This document shows positions 42,943-51,244 of a stretch of 64,000 nucleotides of DNA, in pieces (position 1 is the first letter of the stretch; the number at the start of each line of letters is the position of its first letter). The notes beneath the pieces were generated by a model. The model searched no databases, was not told the origin of the DNA, and saw only the letters and a list, made by a program, of their open reading frames with translations. This stretch comes from JAUIAI01 sp963732405 (lineage in GTDB: Bacteria; Pseudomonadota; Gammaproteobacteria; Burkholderiales; Burkholderiaceae_E), in the NCBI GenBank assembly GCA_963732405.1, contig CAVSZG010000004.1:310001-374000 (forward strand), given 5' to 3'. Made by a program: the position numbers and the translations under genes.

Positions 42943-43025
42943 GCCGGTGCCCCTGCTGCGCGGCCTGCGCCCCTGCCCGGCGTCCGCGTGACCCACCGGT
43001 ACGCGTACTGACAGGACTCCTCGAT

Positions 43026-44459
43026 ATGCAGTTAGGCCTATTGTTCCGGATCATCCGGCAGCGCTTCTGGCTGGTCATGACCATTCTCGCCCTGACGGTG
43101 CTCACCGCCACGATCGCGAGCTTCTCCTTGCGCAAGGTCTATACCGCCTCATCCACGCTGTTTGTCGATATCAAGTCAATTGACCCGGTGACCGGTACCA
43201 GCATCTATCCGGCGCAGTCCGTCCAGAACTATCTGACCACCCAGGTGTCGGTGATCACGAGTCGCAGCATTGCCATCGAGGCCGTCGAGAGCCTGAAGAT
43301 CCTCGATGATGCCAAGGTGATGACCGACTGGCGCGCATCGGGTGGTGTGGGTGGTCGCGAGCAACTGCGCGATGCGGTGGTCGACGATCTGCTCAGCCAG
43401 ATCAAGGTCGAGGCATCGCGTGAGGGAACGACGATCGCCATCACCTATGACAGTGACAACCCGGAATACGCCGCAAAGGTCGTCAATGCCTTCGCCCGCG
43501 CCTATATTCTGGGCGCACTGGGTCTGGCCACCGATCCGGTCAAACAATATGCCAAGGAATTCGAGAGTCAGGCCGAAGCCTACCGGGCACGGCTCGCCGC
43601 CGCCCAGGAAAAACTCTCCCAGTTCCAGCAGGCCAGCGGCATCCTCGCGTCCGACGAGAAGCTGGATGTCGAGAATCAACGTCTGTCGGAACTGACCACC
43701 CAGCTGGTCGCGCTCGAAGCGGCGGCTGCCGATGGCCGGTCGCGCACCCGTAATATCCGCCAGGGGGGGCGCGGCGCAATTCCCGAAGTGGTGCAGAATC
43801 CGCTGATCCAGACCCTGCAGGCCGAGTTGGGCCGGGCCGAGGCCCAGGCTCAGGAGCTGGCCACCCGACTGGGTGGCAGTCATCCGCAGCTCATTGCGCT
43901 GACCACCCAGGTACAGTCGCTGCGCGACCGCCTGGCGATCGAAACCCGACGCGTAACCGACAGCGTGGTGTCGAGCGCCAACATCAACGACAGCAATGTT
44001 GATGCCTTGCGCAAGAAGATCGATGACCAACGCGCCAAGGTGCTCGAACTGAAGCAGGGCCGCAATCAGATTGCCGCCTTGCAGCGCGATGTCGAGAATG
44101 CCCAGAAGGCCTACGACCTGGTCAGCAGCCGCTTCACCCAGACCGATCTCGAAAGCAAGGCCCGCCAGTCCAATGTGAGCATCATCACCGAGGCGACGGT
44201 GCCCACAGAGCCATCGCGTCCCAAGCCCAAACTCAACATTGCAATTGCCACGTTTCTGGGGGGATTGATCGGCGTGCTGGCGGCACTGGCGCTCGAGGCA
44301 ACCCAGAAGCCGCTGCGCGGTGCCGATGATCTGATCAAGGCCGTCGGCGTTCCTGTCCTGGCCGTCATACCGCCAGCCTCGTCGCAGCGCACTCAGCGCC
44401 TGGTCGGATCTACCGGCAGCACCGGGGTGCCCCCGCCGCCGAATCTCCGGCTGAACTGA
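43026..44459 (+). CDS. Polysaccharide chain-length determinant (Wzz/EpsF-like co-polymerase)
   Basis: This inner-membrane PCP protein sets chain length and helps export in Wzx/Wzy-type polysaccharide synthesis. The 477-residue product has a first membrane segment (about 15-35), a Wzz domain in the periplasm (VYTASSTLFVDIKS), long Ala/Gln-rich coiled-coil helices (about 175-400), the Pro-rich motif PTEPSRPKPKLNIAIA, and a second membrane segment (about 395-418). The kinase domain is not fused but is encoded by the next gene, as in EpsF/EpsG pairs. AGGA precedes the ATG. Confidence 0.88.
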   Translation: MQLGLLFRIIRQRFWLVMTILALTVLTATIASFSLRKVYTASSTLFVDIKSIDPVTGTSIYPAQSVQNYLTTQVSVITSRSIAIEAVESLKILDDAKVMTDWRASGGVGGREQLRDAVVDDLLSQIKVEASREGTTIAITYDSDNPEYAAKVVNAFARAYILGALGLATDPVKQYAKEFESQAEAYRARLAAAQEKLSQFQQASGILASDEKLDVENQRLSELTTQLVALEAAAADGRSRTRNIRQGGRGAIPEVVQNPLIQTLQAELGRAEAQAQELATRLGGSHPQLIALTTQVQSLRDRLAIETRRVTDSVVSSANINDSNVDALRKKIDDQRAKVLELKQGRNQIAALQRDVENAQKAYDLVSSRFTQTDLESKARQSNVSIITEATVPTEPSRPKPKLNIAIATFLGGLIGVLAALALEATQKPLRGADDLIKAVGVPVLAVIPPASSQRTQRLVGSTGSTGVPPPPNLRLN

Positions 44460-44510
44460 TACAGGCAAACTGATGCCCGATTCCGCCCATACTCCTGCTC
44501 GTGAACTCAG

Positions 44511-45641
44511 ATGAACAACGGTCAGTCCAAGCGAGGTCTTGACCTGCGCGGCCGCTCCGATGACGGACCGGCCGAACCGACAATCGACATCAATACCGAT
44601 GGCGGACTCGACGGTGTATCGCTGCTCGACGACAGGCCGGTCATCGATGGCGACTCGGGCGAGCTCACCATGGACAGCACGGCGCTCGGCGACGGTACGA
44701 TCCAGAAGGCCACGCGCGCCAATGCGGGCCTGATGCAGTCGTCCACGCAGTTTCCCGGTAGCCGAACCCAGAGCACGCCGAATCTGCCAGTCGACCCGTC
44801 CAAGATCTCGCCCAAACTAGGCGAGTTGTTGCTTGCATCGGGCAAGATGAATGAAGAGACGGTGTCACGGGTACTGCATCGTCAGAAGAAGTTTCCCAAT
44901 CGCCGCTTTGGCGAACTGGCCGTGGCCAGGCGATTCGCGAGTCAGCGCGACGTCGACGCCGCGCTGGCGCAGCAGTTCGGCTACACCACGGCAACCGGCG
45001 CGGAAGTCGGCCTGTCGAGCGAAATTGCGGTCGCGCACGCACCCTATGGTCCGTTCTCCGAAGTGTTGCGTGGCCTGCGCAGTCAGCTCATGCTCAAGTG
45101 GTTTGATGGCTCCCTGCAGCAGTGCGCGCTGGCCGTGACCAGTGTCGATCCGGGCGACGGCAAGAGCTTCATCATCGCCAATCTGGGCGTGGTCTTTTCG
45201 CAGCTGGGTGAACGCACCCTGATCATCGACGCCGACTTGCGCAATTCCACCCAGCACAAGAAGTTCGGTTTGCGCAACAAGATGGGCCTGTCCGGCCTGC
45301 TGAGCGGTCGGGCCGGCATCGAGGAAATCCTCGCCGTGCGCGGCCTGAGCAATCTGGCCGTTCTGCCTGCCGGGCCCTTGCCGCCCAACCCGCAGGAACT
45401 GCTCGGTCGTGAGGTGTTCGGTCAGTTGATCAATGCGCTGTCCAACAGCTTTGACGTGATCCTGATCGACACGCCGGCGGCGCAGATGTCCACCGATGCG
45501 CAGATCATCGCCCAGCGTGCGCGCGCGGCGCTCATCGTCGGGCGCAAGGACAAGACCCGCTCCACCGAGATCGAGCAACTGGGTCAGGTGCTCGGCGGCG
45601 CCGGCATCAAGGTGTTGGGGTCGGTGTTGAACGACTATTGA
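44511..45641 (+). CDS. BY-kinase-like ATPase of exopolysaccharide synthesis (EpsG-like)
   Basis: This cytoplasmic partner of the chain-length protein belongs to the bacterial tyrosine kinase/MinD family. The 376-residue product has a disordered Asp/Gly-rich N-terminus (1-95), a MshEN-like domain (about 100-160: LGELLLASGKMNEETVSRVL, RFGELAVARRFASQRDVDAALA), and the ATPase with Walker A DPGDGKSF, Walker A' LIIDADLR and Walker B ILIDTPA. No tyrosine-rich tail is present; the protein ends VLNDY with one Tyr. It lies 51 bp after the co-polymerase gene. Confidence 0.85.
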   Translation: MNNGQSKRGLDLRGRSDDGPAEPTIDINTDGGLDGVSLLDDRPVIDGDSGELTMDSTALGDGTIQKATRANAGLMQSSTQFPGSRTQSTPNLPVDPSKISPKLGELLLASGKMNEETVSRVLHRQKKFPNRRFGELAVARRFASQRDVDAALAQQFGYTTATGAEVGLSSEIAVAHAPYGPFSEVLRGLRSQLMLKWFDGSLQQCALAVTSVDPGDGKSFIIANLGVVFSQLGERTLIIDADLRNSTQHKKFGLRNKMGLSGLLSGRAGIEEILAVRGLSNLAVLPAGPLPPNPQELLGREVFGQLINALSNSFDVILIDTPAAQMSTDAQIIAQRARAALIVGRKDKTRSTEIEQLGQVLGGAGIKVLGSVLNDY

Positions 45642-45731
45642 AGGCGATCGAGGAGTTGTGGTGGCGGGCGCCTTGATCCGGATTCATCGTTCGCCTGTCG
45701 TGACGCCTGAGTGCATGCCGGAGGCCAGGTC

Positions 45732-47264
45732 TTGCCGGATTTTCGTCTGACTCGTCACTTGCCGTCGGCTGAATCCCTGACGCCCTGGTTCATCGGCGGC
45801 GGGTTTGCGCTCGCCGGTATCCTGCTCGGATACATCGTGGCGGTGGGCAGTCCGATCGTGATTGCCGTCTCGGTGGGTGCCGTATTGGGCATTCTGTTGT
45901 TGAATGCCTTGCCGGTGGCCATGTGGATATTGCTGGTCGGCGTATTCATGTTCAGCGGCCCGGTGTATATGTTCGTGCCTGAACTGGTCAAGACGGGCTG
46001 GCTGTTCTCGATTCTGGGCTTTTTTCTGACCGGCGCCGCGATGCTGTACCCCGTATTGGGCCGTCATCAGCCGCCGGGGCCTCTGCCGTTTTTTGTCTAC
46101 CTGGGCATCAGCTATGTGTGCCTGGCAATCGGGTTGTCCGTATTCTCGGACGGGCCGCTGGTCGAGATCGTTGGCGGCATCAAGAAGTATTTCCAGTTCT
46201 GGGGGGTGATGTTTATCCTGGCAACCTATCCCTTCACCCGTGACACCTTCAGTCGCTGGCTGGTCTTCTTTGGCATCGTGGCGGTATTGCAGTTGCCCGC
46301 CACCGTCCTGCAACGTATTTTTCTCGTTCCGTATCTGTCTGTTGTGAACGCCGACCTCGCAGGCTTCGTGCCCATCGACTCGGTGGTTGGCACCTTCGAG
46401 GGCACGTTGCGAGGTGGTGGCAGCAGTTCGGTCATGTCCCTGTTTCTGGTCTGCGTCATGGCATGGTTGCTGAGTGCCCGACGCGATCACCTCATCACGG
46501 ACAGAAAGTTCTGGACCATGATGGTCATTGCCTTGCTGCCATTGGGCATGGGAGAGACCAAACTCATCGTGGTGCTGCTACCCCTGGCCTTCGCCATGGT
46601 CTACCTCGATCTCGTCACGCATCGACCGGCGTTGTTCCTGGGCGGAGGACTGATCGCCGGACTCATCACCCTGGGCTTTGCCTATATCTACTTCGTGGTC
46701 CAGGTGCCCGATGCGCGTGACATGACGGTTGCTGAACGTCTGCAAGAGACCATCGACTACAACTTCGGCAATGTGGGTTATTTTGCCGGGCGAGGATTGA
46801 ACCGATTCACGGCCATCGTTTTCTGGTTCAAGGAACACGGATGGAACGATCCGGTGGCCACCATTTTTGGACACGGTCTGGGCAGTTCATACGGGGGAGA
46901 CGGCACGGCGCCATTCACCGGCCACATCAATGATCGTTATCCAGAAAAGCTGATCGGTCAGACAAGCTCGAGTTCCATTCTCTGGGATCTGGGTCTCCTG
47001 GGATTCACGCTCTTCATGGGCATGGTGTTGTCAGCCTGGCGCGAAGCCTGGCGCCTGGCCAATGTGGTGCAGGCGGGCGCGGATCGTGCGGCATGCCGGA
47101 CTCTGCTGGCAGCCGTTTCGTGCATTCCGTTGATGGCTTTCTATTCGGATGGAATCACCGTGATTCCCTCGCAGCAGGTGTTCACGATGTTGTCCTTGGG
47201 TGCGGTCGCCTGGTATTCACGCGGGTATCGCGCCTCCGGTATGAACCAGTCGATAAGCGGGTAG
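45732..47264 (+). CDS. Wzy-like polysaccharide polymerase / O-antigen ligase family membrane protein
   Basis: The roughly 510-residue protein has 10-12 membrane segments with a large periplasmic loop (about 335-420, with TVAERLQETIDYNFGNVG and FGHGLGSSYGGDGTAPF). This is the shape of Wzy polymerases and WaaL-like ligases, which join lipid-linked sugar repeats. Sequence in this class is poorly conserved, so the call rests on topology and neighbours. A TTG at 45732 with GGAGG seven bases upstream is the best start; GTG 45711 is an alternative. It probably continues the transcript from the two genes before it. Confidence 0.72.
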   Translation: MPDFRLTRHLPSAESLTPWFIGGGFALAGILLGYIVAVGSPIVIAVSVGAVLGILLLNALPVAMWILLVGVFMFSGPVYMFVPELVKTGWLFSILGFFLTGAAMLYPVLGRHQPPGPLPFFVYLGISYVCLAIGLSVFSDGPLVEIVGGIKKYFQFWGVMFILATYPFTRDTFSRWLVFFGIVAVLQLPATVLQRIFLVPYLSVVNADLAGFVPIDSVVGTFEGTLRGGGSSSVMSLFLVCVMAWLLSARRDHLITDRKFWTMMVIALLPLGMGETKLIVVLLPLAFAMVYLDLVTHRPALFLGGGLIAGLITLGFAYIYFVVQVPDARDMTVAERLQETIDYNFGNVGYFAGRGLNRFTAIVFWFKEHGWNDPVATIFGHGLGSSYGGDGTAPFTGHINDRYPEKLIGQTSSSSILWDLGLLGFTLFMGMVLSAWREAWRLANVVQAGADRAACRTLLAAVSCIPLMAFYSDGITVIPSQQVFTMLSLGAVAWYSRGYRASGMNQSISG

Positions 47265-47792
47265 CCGCTTTCATCACGCACGAATTCCGATCGCCGGCCA
47301 GCCATCGCCCATGTTGTCAGCAACAGTGGGGCTATCAGCCGATGTGCGAAATGTCACGGAATCGTTTTCATCGGATCACGTTGCTGTGAATGCCAATCGC
47401 ATCTTGTCGGATCTCGCATGACTGGATGACATATGACCGAAAAGGGGCATTTCCCGGCCCGTGTTCCCTTGGTTTCTTGAATTCCGTTAAGCGTAAAGTT
47501 GGTCGACGAACCAATGGCAGCAAGGTCGGCGATAGCACGGCTGAAGCAGAGTCGCCTGACTCGGCAATGTTTGTATGGTTTTGTATCTGTTCCAGATGAA
47601 TCGTGGGAGTTCAGTTCGCATATCGGTTGAATCGATGTGTTCGGAGTCTGGGCGCTAGCATGAATTAAGTTACATCTAGCCGATCGTTTATACGCAACAA
47701 TGCGTGGGTAGCCTGTGGGCAAACTGCCCGGCAGTGTGTCGTTGCGTAAATTTTTGTTAACTCAATTCTTGAATCAGGTTCGGGTGGGTCAC
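47265..47792. other. 528-bp AT-richer intergenic region in the exopolysaccharide locus
   Basis: This stretch, especially 47580-47780, is visibly more AT-rich than its surroundings. It has short hairpins (ACGCA-ACAA-TGCGT at 47692-47705, GGGCA-AAC-TGCCC near 47716-47730). I see no intact gene; a 69-codon frame at 47390 lacks a ribosome site and similarity. It most likely holds the promoter and leader of the downstream reductase and glycosyltransferase genes. Confidence 0.5.
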
Positions 47793-48689
47793 TTGAAAAA
47801 AATCTACATGGCAGGATCGGGCGGCATGTTGGGTAAGGCCTTCCAGTCGGTGTTCAGCAGCAATTACGACCTGCGTTGCACCGATAAAGATGTCAATGAA
47901 GAATGGCTCAGCCTGCTCGACTTCCGTGACCTGTCGGCTTACCGGCGTGATGTTCGGGCGTTCTCGCCGGATTACCTTTTCCATCTGGGTGCGCATACCG
48001 ATCTCGAATATTGCGAGCAGAATATTTCAGATGCTTACGCGACCAATACAACTGCGGTTGAAAATGCGGTCTGGATCGCCAACGAGCTGGACATCCCGCT
48101 GCTCTACATCAGCACGGCCGGCATTTTCGACGGTTCAAAAGACACCTTCGATGATTGGGATCTGCCGAATCCAATGGGTCACTACGCCCGGTCGAAGTAT
48201 GCCGGCGAGCAGTATGTGGTGCAGAATGCGCGGCGCCATCTGATCTGCCGCGCTGGATGGATGATGGGCGGTGGACCCCGCAAGGACAAGAAGTTCATTG
48301 CCAAGCTGATGCAGCAACTGCGACAAGGCAAGACCGAGCTCAATGTCGTTACCGACAAGCTTGGCACGCCAACCTACACGATGGATTTCGCCGCCAATGT
48401 GTCGGCCTTGCTTGAGGCGGAATACTGGGGTCTGTACAACATGGTTTGCGAAGGCGTAACCAGCCGGCTCGAGGTGGCGCATGAACTGATCCGGGTGCTG
48501 GGCCTGTCCGAGCGAGTGCGCATCAATGAAGTCACATCCGAGTTCTTCAGCAAGCAGTTCTTTGCCCCTCGTCCGGATTCCGAGCGCCTGATCAATCGCA
48601 AGTTGGCGCTGCGCAACCTGAACCACATGCGTGACTGGCGGGTTGCGCTGGCCGAATATGTCAACGCCGAGTACAAGGACTATCTCTGA
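47793..48689 (+). CDS. NAD-dependent sugar epimerase/reductase (RmlD-like)
   Basis: The 298-residue product is an extended short-chain dehydrogenase like dTDP-4-dehydrorhamnose reductase (RmlD). It has KKIYMAGSGGMLGKAFQ (nucleotide-binding loop), HLGAHTDLEYCEQN, the catalytic ISTAGIFDG and YARSKYAGEQ (Tyr-x-x-x-Lys), and a C-terminal region of the RmlD type. rmlA, rmlB and rmlC are absent here, so it may act on another nucleotide sugar. The start is uncertain: TTG 47793 or GTG 47784, with GGGTGG upstream; a GTG at 47715 gives a longer N-terminus before the first strand. Its TGA overlaps the next ATG. Confidence 0.82.
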   Translation: MKKIYMAGSGGMLGKAFQSVFSSNYDLRCTDKDVNEEWLSLLDFRDLSAYRRDVRAFSPDYLFHLGAHTDLEYCEQNISDAYATNTTAVENAVWIANELDIPLLYISTAGIFDGSKDTFDDWDLPNPMGHYARSKYAGEQYVVQNARRHLICRAGWMMGGGPRKDKKFIAKLMQQLRQGKTELNVVTDKLGTPTYTMDFAANVSALLEAEYWGLYNMVCEGVTSRLEVAHELIRVLGLSERVRINEVTSEFFSKQFFAPRPDSERLINRKLALRNLNHMRDWRVALAEYVNAEYKDYL

Positions 48690-49933
48690 TGACTGCTCAG
48701 GTTCGATCCCGCCGGAGTCGGTTTCCGCGCAAGATGCGAATTGCGGCCTTTGCGTTTCGCTCGGTGCCGATGCGCGACGGCTGTGCGGGCGCGGATAAGT
48801 TTGCCTCTGAATTGTTCCCCAGGCTGGTGGCCCGGGGCCACTCGGTCGTCGCGTACAACCGCCTCTTCAAGGGCGAGATGCCGATTGGCGATGAGTATCA
48901 GGGTGTGATCACCAAGAATTTCTATACGCCGACCCGCAAGAAGGGCTTCGACACCCTGATTCATTCCTTCAAGGCCACCTGGGACATCATTCGCCACAAC
49001 ACCGCGGATGTGGTCCACCTGCAAAACGGCGGCAACAGCATCTTTGCGCTCATCCTGCGCCTGTTCGGCAAGAAGGTCTTCCTGAGTCAGGATGGTGTCG
49101 ACTGGAAGCGGGCGAAGTGGCCTTGGTATGGCCGACTGTATCTGCGGATCATGGCCTACCTCACGGCCTGGGCGCCCAATGCGGTCATTTTCGACAACGT
49201 TTTTGTCAAGGCCGAGTTCGAGAAGCGCTTTGGCCGCACCTATGATTTCATCCCGTTCGGATCAGAGGTGTCGACCAAGAATCTCGATGAATCGATCCTG
49301 GACGAACTCGGGCTGAAGCCTGGCGAGTATTTTCTGTTTGTCGGGCGATTCATCCCGGACAAAGGGCTGCATTACCTGATTCCGGCCTTCGAGCGCACCC
49401 TGACCGACAAGAAGCTCGTGCTCATCGGTGGTGCGCCGAATCCCTCCGATTACGAGAAAGGTCTCGCAGCCACCAAGGATCCGCGAATTCTGATGCCCGG
49501 TTTCGTCTACGGCAGCAGAACTCACGCGCTGATGAAAAATGCCTATGCCTACATTCAGCCATCGGACATCGAAGGCTTGTCGCCGGTAATCCTGGAAGCG
49601 ATGGCCTTGGGCGCGCCGATCATCTGCAGCGATATCCGTGAGAACCGTTATGTCGTCGATGACACAGCGGTATTGTTCCGCCAGGGCGACATCGGTGATC
49701 TGGCAGACAAGCTCAAGTGGGCGATCGAAAGTCCGCAGTCGCTGCGCGAGAACGGGCAATTGGGCCAGGAGCGTGCGCTCTCCGAGTTCAGCTGGGATGC
49801 GGTTGCAGAGGCCCATGAGCGTCTGTTCCTGGATGAGCGCAGGCGCCGGAAAACGCCGTCGGACGTGTTCGAAGATACCCAGATGCTGGTCTTCGAAGAT
49901 ACCCAGATGCGCCAGTCCCGAGGCTTCGGCTAG
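48689..49933 (+). CDS. Glycosyltransferase, GT4 family
   Basis: The 414-residue enzyme has the GT-B fold of GT4 transferases: an N-terminal acceptor domain (ASELFPRLVARGHSVVAYN, DVVHLQNGG) and a C-terminal donor domain with FLFVGRFIPDKGLHYLIPAF and the E-x7-E motif in SDIEGLSPVILEAMALG. Donor and acceptor are unknown. The C-terminus carries a duplicated VFEDTQM segment. It overlaps the reductase stop by one base and is the last plus-strand gene of the locus. Confidence 0.87.
   Translation: MTAQVRSRRSRFPRKMRIAAFAFRSVPMRDGCAGADKFASELFPRLVARGHSVVAYNRLFKGEMPIGDEYQGVITKNFYTPTRKKGFDTLIHSFKATWDIIRHNTADVVHLQNGGNSIFALILRLFGKKVFLSQDGVDWKRAKWPWYGRLYLRIMAYLTAWAPNAVIFDNVFVKAEFEKRFGRTYDFIPFGSEVSTKNLDESILDELGLKPGEYFLFVGRFIPDKGLHYLIPAFERTLTDKKLVLIGGAPNPSDYEKGLAATKDPRILMPGFVYGSRTHALMKNAYAYIQPSDIEGLSPVILEAMALGAPIICSDIRENRYVVDDTAVLFRQGDIGDLADKLKWAIESPQSLRENGQLGQERALSEFSWDAVAEAHERLFLDERRRRKTPSDVFEDTQMLVFEDTQMRQSRGFG
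49868..49909. repeat. 24-bp tandem duplication at the 3' end of a glycosyltransferase gene
   Basis: The 18-base string starting ttcgaagata occurs identically at 49868-49885 and 49892-49909, within a near-perfect 24-bp tandem duplication that encodes VFEDTQM twice. The identical bases suggest a recent event. Confidence 0.85.
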
Positions 49934-49954
49934 AGCGTCTCCTTAGGTCGAAAC

Positions 49955-49975
49955 CCGCCCGGCTAGGCCGGGCGG
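49955..49975. terminator. Hairpin between convergent glycosyltransferase genes
   Basis: A perfect 9-bp GC stem (CCGCCCGGC / GCCGGGCGG) with a TAG loop lies 21 bp after the plus-strand gene and 36 bp after the convergent one. A TTT run follows on the minus strand only. It probably ends transcription from both sides. Confidence 0.6.
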
Positions 49976-50011
49976 CTTCCCGCCGCCGCAGTGCACCTCA
50001 CGGGGTGTCCC

Positions 50012-51235
50012 TCATTGACGCATCAGCGCCGAATAGAGGGCTTCGATACGGGCCAGGTAGGCCGACTGATTGAAGTCGCCCTCGACAAACGCCCGCGCCG
50101 ATCGGCCCATCGCCGACAGGCGCTCGCCCGGCGCGTCAGCTGCCTCGCGCAGAATCTGCGCCAGCGAGTCGGCATCACCGGTGTTGAACAGCCATCCCGT
50201 CTGGCCCGACTTGATCAACTCCGGAATGCCACCGATCGCGCTGCCTATCACCGGCTTTCCCAGCGCCGCCGCCTCCAGGATGCTGAGCGGCGCATTTTCG
50301 TAGCACTGAGAAGGCAAGACTGTTGCGCGTGCGCCGCGGATTAGGTCGTGCAAGTCGGCACCACTGCGAAACCCGGCAAAACTCACTTCGCAGCCCAGGG
50401 AACGGGCCAGCGCTTCACAGGCGTCGCGTGATGGGCCGGTACCCGCGATGACCAAGCGGGTTTTCGCGAGCGCACTGGCCCTGATCAGGGTCTCGATGCC
50501 TTTGATCGGCGACAATCGTCCGAAATAGAGAAAATAGTCACCGGGCTCATAGCGGGGCGCAAACGCGCCAACGTCGAGCCAGTTGGGGATGTACTCGAAG
50601 GGTTCGGGCGACCAGCCCCATTCGACGAACTTGTCGCGAAAGAATTGGCTGGGCACGATGATCCGATCGACATGCCGGCGATAACTGCGCAGCGCCCGAT
50701 GGGTGAAGGCCTCGAGGGCGACGATGCTGCTCGCGGCCGCTGAACCCTGTACACAGCGCTGAGCAACCGCATTGAAATAGTTGCCGCCCTTGCAGCGTTC
50801 GCAGACCTGGCCGTTCACGAACATGCTGTAGCTCGGGCATGCCAGCTTCAGATCATGGGCCGTTAAAACGACCGGTATGCCAGCCTGCGCCAGGGTACTG
50901 AGAATCGAGGGTGACAGATGATGGTAGATATTGTGCAGGTGGGCGATGTCTGGTTTGAACTCGCTGATCAGTCGTTCGAGCTTGCGCTGGGCTTCCCGTG
51001 ACCAGATCACCTTGGTCGCCATCAACCCCTTCTGGAGCATCGAATAGTCGTGCCCGAGCTGCAACTCGTCGACAAAGTAGTCCGACCAGGGCGAAGCCTG
51101 GTTCTGTGGGTGATGCATCGCAAAGTACGCATTCTCCCAACCATGTGCTGCCATCAAGGCAGCATGGTCGAAATAGACGGCGTCGGCACCGCCGCGTCGA
51201 TAGTGGTAACTGTTAATGTTTAGAAGACGGGGCAT
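50012..51235 (-). CDS. Glycosyltransferase, GT4 family, with cysteine-rich insert
   Basis: The 407-residue enzyme begins MPRLLNINSYHYRRGGADAV, with the GG loop of GT-B enzymes, and has DIAHLHNIYHH. A cysteine cluster follows in about residues 130-165 (ACPSYSM, CERCKGG, RCVQG), seen in a subgroup of GT4 proteins and possibly binding a metal. The donor domain shows LYFGRLSPIKGIETLI and the E-x7-E motif in ENAPLSILEAAALG. It starts 9 bp after the upstream glycosyltransferase gene ends. Confidence 0.87.
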   Translation of the reverse strand: MPRLLNINSYHYRRGGADAVYFDHAALMAAHGWENAYFAMHHPQNQASPWSDYFVDELQLGHDYSMLQKGLMATKVIWSREAQRKLERLISEFKPDIAHLHNIYHHLSPSILSTLAQAGIPVVLTAHDLKLACPSYSMFVNGQVCERCKGGNYFNAVAQRCVQGSAAASSIVALEAFTHRALRSYRRHVDRIIVPSQFFRDKFVEWGWSPEPFEYIPNWLDVGAFAPRYEPGDYFLYFGRLSPIKGIETLIRASALAKTRLVIAGTGPSRDACEALARSLGCEVSFAGFRSGADLHDLIRGARATVLPSQCYENAPLSILEAAALGKPVIGSAIGGIPELIKSGQTGWLFNTGDADSLAQILREAADAPGERLSAMGRSARAFVEGDFNQSAYLARIEALYSALMRQ

Positions 51236-51244
51236 CGGCTCGGA

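Noticed and set aside
47390..47599. A 69-codon frame in the exopolysaccharide gap
   Set aside because: No ribosome-binding site, no similarity, and an amino acid content typical of non-coding DNA.
47700..47740. A possible sigma-54 promoter before the RmlD-like gene
   Set aside because: A TGGG...GGGCA arrangement has roughly the -24/-12 spacing, but the -12 element lacks the usual TTGC and the match is weak. No activator gene is nearby.
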